This document shows positions 59,238-64,000 of a stretch of 64,000 bases of DNA, piece after piece. The notes below the pieces were generated by a model. It saw only the letters and a list, made by a program, of their open reading frames with translations. It made no database searches and was not told the DNA's origin. A program made the translations under genes and the position numbers. This DNA comes from Pseudomonas palleroniana (lineage in GTDB: Bacteria > Pseudomonadota > Gammaproteobacteria > Pseudomonadales > Pseudomonadaceae). Numbering within the stretch: the first letter of the stretch is position 1; each line of letters starts with the position of its first letter. Location of the stretch: NCBI RefSeq assembly GCF_003031675.1, contig NZ_PYWX01000071.1, positions 124,001 through 188,000 on the forward strand, read 5' to 3'.

Positions 59238-60916
59238 TGTGGATGAACCAACTGATCATCGCACCGATCCTGCTGCCGTTGCTGACCGCCGCACTGATGC
59301 TGATGCTCGGTGAAAAACGCCGCCCGCTGAAAGCCAGAATCAATCTGGTCTCCAGCATGATCGGCCTGGGCATTGCGATCCTGCTGCTGTACTGGACACA
59401 AAAAGGCGGCCCCGGCTCGATTGGCGTGTACTTGCCGGGCAACTGGCAGGTGCCGTTCGGTATCGTGCTGGTGGTGGATCAACTGTCGGCCTTGATGCTG
59501 GTGCTCACCGGCATCATCGGCGTCAGTGCGCTGTTGTTCGCGATGGCGCGTTGGGATCGCGCGGGCACCAGTTTCCACGCGCTGTTCCAGATCCAGATGA
59601 TGGGCCTCTACGGCGCCTTCCTCACCGCCGACCTGTTTAACCTGTTCGTGTTTTTCGAGGTGCTGCTGGCGGCCTCCTATGGCTTGATGCTGCACGGCTC
59701 GGGCCGGGCGCGGGTGTCGGCGGGGCTGCATTACATCTCGATCAACCTGGTGGCGTCGTCACTGTTCCTGATCGGCGCGGCGATGATCTACGGCGTCACC
59801 GGCACCCTGAATTTTGCCGACCTGGCGTTGAAAATCCCGCTGGTGCCCGAAGCCGATCGCGGCCTGCTGCACGCCGGTGCGGCGATCCTCGCCACGGCAT
59901 TCCTGGCCAAGGCCGGCATGTGGCCGCTGAATTTCTGGCTGGCGCCCGCCTACTCCTCGGCCAGTGCGCCGGTGGCGGCGATGTTTGCGATCATGACCAA
60001 GGTCGGCGTGTACACCGTGCTGCGCCTGTGGACGCTGCTGTTTTCCGGGCAGGCCGGTGCCTCGGCCTTGTTTGGCGGAGATTGGCTGGTGTACGGCGGT
60101 ATGGCGACCATCATCGGCGCGGCACTGGCGATGGTGGCGGCGCAGCGGCTGGAGCGCATGGCGAGCTTGAGCATCCTGGTGTCGGCGGGGATTTTGCTGT
60201 CGGCGGTCGGTTTTGCCCAGCCGAGCCTGATTGCGGGTGCGCTGTTCTACCTGGTCAGCTCGACGCTGGCGTTGAGCGCGCTGTTCCTGCTGGCTGAATT
60301 GATCGAGCGTTCGCGTTCGGCCAACGACCTGCCGCTGGATGAAGAGATTGATGCGCTGCCCAAACCCATGGAGTCCTTGCACCCGCGTCCGGGTGTGAAC
60401 CTTGACGATGAGCAACAGGCGGTGGTCGGCCAGGTGATTCCCTGGACCATGGCGTTCCTCGGCCTCAGCTTTATTGCCTGTGCGCTGCTGATCATCGGCA
60501 TGCCGCCACTGTCCGGGTTTATCGGCAAGCTGAGCCTGCTCAGTGCACTGGTCAATCCACTCGGGTTGGGCGTCAGCGTTGACCAACCGATCCGCCCGGC
60601 GGCCTGGGGCCTTGTAGCGCTGCTGATCCTCTCGGGCCTGGCTTCGTTGATCGCCTTCGCACGCCTGGGCATCCAACGCTTCTGGACCCCGGAAGAGCGC
60701 CCATCGCCGCTCCTGCGTCGCTACGAGTGCGTGCCGATCTTCCTGCTGCTCGGCTTGAGCATCCTGCTGACATTCAAGGCCGAACCCTTGCTGCACTACA
60801 CCCAGGACACGGCCGTCAGCCTGAACAACCCGGAACATTACGTGATGGCGGTGCTGGCCACACGCCCGGTGCCAAGCCCTGAAGCCAAGGCTGCCGCGCT
60901 GGAGGTGCAACCATGA
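59234..60916 (+). CDS. mrpD: Mrp antiporter subunit D
   Basis: A 560-residue NuoM/NuoN homologue with about 14 helices. LFNLFVFFEVLLAASYGLML holds the conserved Glu and FLAKAGMWPLNFWLAPAYSSASAPVAA the proton-path segment. The start is the first of two ATGs at 59234, overlapping mrpC. Subunits A and D are thought to carry the ion and proton paths of the complex. Confidence 0.94.
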   Translation: MMWMNQLIIAPILLPLLTAALMLMLGEKRRPLKARINLVSSMIGLGIAILLLYWTQKGGPGSIGVYLPGNWQVPFGIVLVVDQLSALMLVLTGIIGVSALLFAMARWDRAGTSFHALFQIQMMGLYGAFLTADLFNLFVFFEVLLAASYGLMLHGSGRARVSAGLHYISINLVASSLFLIGAAMIYGVTGTLNFADLALKIPLVPEADRGLLHAGAAILATAFLAKAGMWPLNFWLAPAYSSASAPVAAMFAIMTKVGVYTVLRLWTLLFSGQAGASALFGGDWLVYGGMATIIGAALAMVAAQRLERMASLSILVSAGILLSAVGFAQPSLIAGALFYLVSSTLALSALFLLAELIERSRSANDLPLDEEIDALPKPMESLHPRPGVNLDDEQQAVVGQVIPWTMAFLGLSFIACALLIIGMPPLSGFIGKLSLLSALVNPLGLGVSVDQPIRPAAWGLVALLILSGLASLIAFARLGIQRFWTPEERPSPLLRRYECVPIFLLLGLSILLTFKAEPLLHYTQDTAVSLNNPEHYVMAVLATRPVPSPEAKAAALEVQP

Positions 60917-61401
60917 AGCGCCTGTTCCCCGCTCCGTGGCTGTCGCTGGCACTGTGGCTGTTGTGGCTGGTGCTGAACCTGTCGGTCAGCCCCGGCAACC
61001 TGCTGCTGGGCGCACTGCTGGGCTTCCTGGCGCCGCTGATGATGGCGCCGTTGCGCCCGCTGCCGGTGCGGATCCGCCGCCCCGGGGTGATCATTCGCCT
61101 GTTCTTCCTGGTCGGCCGCGATGTGGTCATCTCCAACCTGCAAGTGGCCTGGGGCGTGCTGACCTGCGGCTCACGCCCGCCACGTTCGCGCTTTATCAAG
61201 ATCCCGCTGGACCTGCGCGACCCGAACGGCCTGGCCGCGCTGTCGATGATCACCACCGTGGTGCCCGGCACGATCTGGTCGGAACTGGCGCTGGACCGCA
61301 GCATCCTGCTGCTGCATGTATTCGACCTGGAGGATGAAGCGCCGTTTATCGAGCACTTCAAGACCACTTACGAACGGCCCCTGATGGAGATCTTCGAATG
61401 A
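60913..61401 (+). CDS. mrpE: Mrp antiporter subunit E
   Basis: A 162-residue protein with two or three N-terminal helices and a cytosolic C-domain. LNLSVSPGNLLLGALLGFLAPL, RLFFLVGRDVVISNLQVAW and TVVPGTIWSELALDRSILLLHVFDL are conserved MrpE (MNHE) segments. Coupled by ATGA overlap to mrpD and mrpF. Confidence 0.94.
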   Translation: MKRLFPAPWLSLALWLLWLVLNLSVSPGNLLLGALLGFLAPLMMAPLRPLPVRIRRPGVIIRLFFLVGRDVVISNLQVAWGVLTCGSRPPRSRFIKIPLDLRDPNGLAALSMITTVVPGTIWSELALDRSILLLHVFDLEDEAPFIEHFKTTYERPLMEIFE

Positions 61402-61676
61402 GCGCCCTGCTCTCCAATGCGATCCTGTTCAGCCTGTTCCTGTTCTCGCTGGCCATGGTGCTGACGCTGATCCGCCTGTTCAAAGGCCCGTCGGCCCAGG
61501 ACCGGGTACTGGCGCTGGACTACCTGTACATCCTGGCGATGCTGATGATGCTGGTGCTGGGTATTCGGTATGCCAGCGACACCTACTTTGAAGCCGCGCT
61601 GCTGATCGCGCTGTTCGGCTTTGTCGGTTCGTTTGCCCTGGCGAAATTCCTGCTGCGTGGGGAGGTGATTGAATGA
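61398..61676 (+). CDS. mrpF: Mrp antiporter subunit F
   Basis: A 92-residue subunit with three helices. LTLIRLFKGPSAQDRVLALD is the MrpF/PhaF signature, with the conserved Asp in the second region, and ALLIALFGFVGSFALAKFLLRGEVIE ends it. Overlaps mrpE and mrpG by four bases each. Confidence 0.93.
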   Translation: MSALLSNAILFSLFLFSLAMVLTLIRLFKGPSAQDRVLALDYLYILAMLMMLVLGIRYASDTYFEAALLIALFGFVGSFALAKFLLRGEVIE

Positions 61677-62011
61677 TGCCGTTATGGGTGGAAGTGATTG
61701 TCGCGGGGCTGCTGGTGCTCAGCAGTCTGTTTGCGTTGATCGGTGCAGTCGGCTTGTTGCGGCTGAAGGACTTTTTCCAACGCATGCACCCGCCGGCACT
61801 GGCTTCGACGCTGGGCGCGTGGTGTGTGGCGCTGGCATCGATTATCTACTTTTCGGTGCTCAAGTCCGGGCCGGTGCTGCATGGCTGGTTGATCCCGATC
61901 CTGCTGTCGATCACGGTGCCCGTGACCACGCTGTTACTGGCCCGCACCGCGCTGTTCCGCAAGCGCATGGCCGGTGACGACGTACCGGCCGAAGTCAGCA
62001 GCCGCCGCTGA
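61673..62011 (+). CDS. mrpG: Mrp antiporter subunit G
   Basis: A 112-residue subunit with three helices. FALIGAVGLLRLKDFFQRMHPPALASTLGAWCVALAS is the MrpG/PhaG signature. It completes the six-gene antiporter operon, which exports Na+ or K+ in exchange for protons and supports pH and salt tolerance. No clear terminator follows; a decayed REPIN with a MITE begins within 60 bases. Confidence 0.94.
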   Translation: MMPLWVEVIVAGLLVLSSLFALIGAVGLLRLKDFFQRMHPPALASTLGAWCVALASIIYFSVLKSGPVLHGWLIPILLSITVPVTTLLLARTALFRKRMAGDDVPAEVSSRR

Positions 62012-62054
62012 TTCAACGAGCGGACAGGGAAAAACATTTGGGGCGGTGCGACGA

Positions 62055-62200
62055 TTCGATTTGCTCCCGATAGCGGTGGATCAGTCAGCAGTCGGGGGCA
62101 AGCCCTAATGCCCGTCAGTTAAATGGTGGGTGTAGAACACATCATCTGTAGTGAGCGGCAGGTTCTCTTAACTGACATTAGGGCAGGCCCCCTCCCACAT
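62055..62200. repeat. Decayed GI REPIN interrupted by a MITE
   Basis: The left unit is eroded (TTTGCTCCCGATAGCGGTGG remains, without GTGGGAGGGGGC). The right unit begins AGTCGGGGGCAAGCCC and, after the 75-bp insertion at 62106-62180, resumes GGCCCCCTCCCAC. Same family as the three intact GI REPINs. Confidence 0.8.
62106..62180. mobile_element. 75-bp MITE with IS4-like ends
   Basis: Ends TAATGCCCGTCAGTTAA (62106-62122) and TTAACTGACATTA (62168-62180) form a terminal inverted repeat resembling the E. coli IS4 end TAATGCCGATCAGTTAAGG. The flanks are GGGCAAGCCC (62096-62105) and GGGCAGGCCC (62181-62190), a 10-bp target duplication with one mismatch, within the 10-13 bp range of the IS4 family. 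There is no coding capacity. Confidence 0.8.
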
Positions 62201-62220
62201 TTGGACTCGCGTGAAGCCGA

Positions 62221-62889
62221 TTACAAAATCGCTGCGCCAAACCGGCTAACGCGTGGCATCCAGTGATCCAGGATCTCGGCTGAGGCAACGATATGATGCG
62301 CTCGCCCGATCAGCAGCCGGCGAGGCACAAAGCCGATATACCGGGAGTCATCGCTGTTATCGCGGTTGTCGCCGAGCATGAAATAGCTGTCGGCAGGCAC
62401 CACCACCGGGCCGAAATTGCGCAGCGCCCGCACGGTCGGCATGAACTGGACAGTGCGCTGACGGTTGGCCGCCAGCTCGTTCAGCTTGATCCCCGGCACC
62501 GTATGGCCGGCAACGATGGGCTCGCTGATGTCCTGCGCATCACTGTAGGTGGCAGGCACGCCGTTGACCCACAACACCTCATCTTTCATTTCCAGGGTGT
62601 CACCGGGTATACCGACGATGCGCTTGATCAGGCGCATGCCATCCTTGGGCGACGAAAACGTGACCACATCGCCACGCTGGGGGTTATCAAGCTTGGCCAG
62701 GGAAATATCCGTCAGCGGCACCTTGAGGTCATACGCCACGCGATTGACCAGCACAACATCCCCCTCCAGCAACGTGGGGCGCATGGAGCCGGACGGAATG
62801 GGGTTCCAATCGGCCAGGGATGTACGGAAAATGCCGAAGCACAGCCAGAAAATGATTGCGTAACGGTAACGGCCCAACCAACGTCGCAT
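62221..62889 (-). CDS. lepB: Signal peptidase I (short second copy)
   Basis: Inner-membrane serine protease that removes Sec signal peptides. With start ATG 62889 (GAGG four bases upstream) it has 222 residues. The catalytic Ser35 is in PSGSMRPTL and the general-base Lys89 in RLIKRIVGIPGD, with MLGDNRDNSDDSRYIG near the C-terminus, all characteristic of S26 peptidases. It has one N-terminal membrane helix and is shorter than the main LepB (about 284 with two helices), so it is probably a second, accessory signal peptidase. An ATG at 62916 or GTG at 62922 are alternative starts. Confidence 0.87.
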   Translation of the reverse strand: MRRWLGRYRYAIIFWLCFGIFRTSLADWNPIPSGSMRPTLLEGDVVLVNRVAYDLKVPLTDISLAKLDNPQRGDVVTFSSPKDGMRLIKRIVGIPGDTLEMKDEVLWVNGVPATYSDAQDISEPIVAGHTVPGIKLNELAANRQRTVQFMPTVRALRNFGPVVVPADSYFMLGDNRDNSDDSRYIGFVPRRLLIGRAHHIVASAEILDHWMPRVSRFGAAIL

Positions 62890-63031
62890 ACATCCTCGCA
62901 ATACAGAAAGGGGCATTGGCACCCGCCAGACACCCAGATGATTTTTGGCTACGCTCGCTTGTTACACACCAGGATTAACTGACCATTAGCACTTGCACTC
63001 AAGGTCAATGACACAAAAGGAAAGCGGCCCC

Positions 63032-63595
63032 ATGGATATCAAATGCTCTGTCTTTATCGCAGCCAGCATCGACGGGTTTATCGCACGACCCGATGGCGAT
63101 ATCGAGTGGCTTCTTCGGCCGGAGTATGAACGTGCTGTCTTGAACGGCATGACGTTTGAAAGCTATATCGCCACCGTTGATGCACTGGTGATGGGCCGCA
63201 AAACCCTGGAGAAAGTGGCGTCCTTCGCCGAGTGGCTTTATGAAGGCACGCCGATCATAGCCCTTTCGCACCGTCCGCTGGCGCTGCCTGCCCATCTGGA
63301 AGGCAAGGTCGAAGTCATGGCAGCCGACGCGCCTGCGGTGGTGGCCCAGCTAGCCGAACGCGGCATGAAGCATCTGTATATCGATGGAGGCCAGACAATC
63401 CAGGCATTTCTGGAAGCGGGCCTGATCGACGAACTGATCATCACGCGTATCCCGGTCTTGCTGGGGCAAGGCATTGCGCTGTTCAGCCAGGTTGGCCGTG
63501 AGCATGAGCTTCATCACGTCAGCACGCATGTGTCGGACAATGGGTTTGTGCAGAGTCGATATCAAGTGACGACAGACTCTCGCGCCGTGCAATAG
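63032..63595 (+). CDS. RibD C-terminal / dihydrofolate-reductase-like protein
   Basis: A 187-residue cytosolic protein of the RibD_C/YwjB group, NADPH-dependent reductases with the DHFR fold. Visible are VFIAASIDGFIARPDGDIEWL at the N-terminus, DALVMGRKTLEKV, and the nucleotide-binding LYIDGGQTIQAFLEAGLIDELIITRIPVLLGQG. Start ATG 63032 (MDIKCSVFIA) follows AAAGGA at some distance; two earlier in-frame ATGs exist at 62993 and 63008. Its substrate is unknown. The S51 peptidase gene begins 15 bases later. Confidence 0.87.
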   Translation: MDIKCSVFIAASIDGFIARPDGDIEWLLRPEYERAVLNGMTFESYIATVDALVMGRKTLEKVASFAEWLYEGTPIIALSHRPLALPAHLEGKVEVMAADAPAVVAQLAERGMKHLYIDGGQTIQAFLEAGLIDELIITRIPVLLGQGIALFSQVGREHELHHVSTHVSDNGFVQSRYQVTTDSRAVQ

Positions 63596-63610
63596 GAACT
63601 GGAGGTCAGG

Positions 63611-64000
63611 GTGACTCAACACATTATTGTCATTGGCGGCGAGTCCGCAGAAGACATGACCCGCATGACACGCATTGACGAATACATCGTCGCATCATCA
63701 GGCAAAACGCACCCTAATGTTCTCTATATCTCGACAGCAAACGGCGATGACCGAGTCAAGATCCGCGACTTCACCGCTAAATATGAAAGCGCTGGCTGCA
63801 CCGTTAGCAACCTGACGGTATTCATTCCGCCGTTTCCCGATGCGGGCCATGTTTCATCTTTGTTTGAACAGGCCGACATCATTTACGTGGCGGGTGGTAA
63901 TACACGTGCCATGCTGGCGGTCTGGCGCGAATTTGGTGTCACGGCCTTACTGAAAAACGCCTGGGAAAACGGCAAAATCCTCAGTGGCGTCAGCGCTGGT
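63611..64000 (+). CDS. Peptidase S51 (dipeptidase E-like), 3' end outside the window
   Basis: A GTG codon at 63611, with GGAGG 5-6 bases upstream, opens a frame that stays open to the window end (130 codons). The product starts VTQHIIVIGGESAEDMTRMT and contains IIYVAGGNTRAML and the nucleophile motif GVSAG at its last visible residues (Ser128). These are features of the S51 family (peptidase E, cyanophycinase-like), which adopt a Ser-His-Glu triad; His and Glu would lie beyond the window. Probably co-transcribed with the DHFR-like gene. Confidence 0.85.
   Translation, partial: MTQHIIVIGGESAEDMTRMTRIDEYIVASSGKTHPNVLYISTANGDDRVKIRDFTAKYESAGCTVSNLTVFIPPFPDAGHVSSLFEQADIIYVAGGNTRAMLAVWREFGVTALLKNAWENGKILSGVSAG

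Noticed and set aside
62012..62220. Terminator for the Mrp operon
   Set aside because: The only hairpins here are the REPIN remnant and the MITE ends; no stem followed by a T run is present.

Overview
The window is GC-rich chromosomal DNA from a Pseudomonas of the fluorescens group. The evidence is a Pseudomonas-type isocitrate lyase, a complete 13-gene nuo operon with fused nuoCD, and intergenic palindromes built on the 16-mers GTGGGAGGGGGCTTGC and GAGGGAGCTTGCTCCC, which match the REP/REPIN classes known from P. fluorescens SBW25. There are no rRNA or tRNA genes, no CRISPR array, no complete insertion sequence and no prophage. The content is core metabolism interleaved with accessory operons.

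Layout. 1-1217: 3' part of aceA, then a terminator and a REPIN. 1872-16810: nuoA-N (NADH:quinone oxidoreductase). 16811-17196: terminators and a second REPIN class. 17197-19905: outer-membrane barrel, arylamine N-acetyltransferase, small conserved protein, CMD-family protein. 19918-25732: aminotransferase divergent from a GlnHPQ-like amino-acid ABC transporter, then a C45 acyltransferase-like enzyme and an RpiR regulator. 25754-26145: two tiny hydrophilic proteins. 26202-28758: two MFS transporters. 28845-32709: a copper-peptide (bufferin-like) RiPP operon. 32949-36791: Dyp peroxidase, GapN-type dehydrogenase, FUSC membrane protein. 36958-42682: TetR regulator divergent from a MacAB/TolC-like tripartite exporter. 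42786-49927: branched-chain-type (LIV) ABC operon with an FAD protein and a truncated acyl-CoA synthetase. 50270-51142: low-GC orphan gene. 51181-54106: sulfur-scavenging type monooxygenase and SfnB-like genes. 54262-55847: XRE-cupin regulator divergent from an EamA transporter. 55972-62011: Mrp (Mnh/Pha) cation/proton antiporter operon. 62106-64000: a 75-bp IS4-like MITE, second signal peptidase I, a RibD/DHFR-like reductase and the start of an S51 peptidase.

The most interesting system is the minus-strand operon 32709->28845. It carries two different Cys-rich, Sec-exported precursor peptides (one DUF2282/BufA1-like, one BufA2-like) but only one MNIO (DUF692) enzyme and one DUF2063 partner, with DoxX and two alpha/beta-hydrolase genes inserted. 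A strong hairpin-plus-U-tract lies between the second precursor and the modifying enzymes, which would give excess substrate peptide over enzyme, and GTGTATC repeats lie upstream of the first gene. Other notable items are the MITE inside a decayed REPIN with recognisable target duplication, matching sigma-54 promoters in front of the LIV operon and the sfnB-like gene, an array of TGCAAAAT-type repeats between the aminotransferase and glnH-like genes, and several gene remnants kept in translationally coupled operons.
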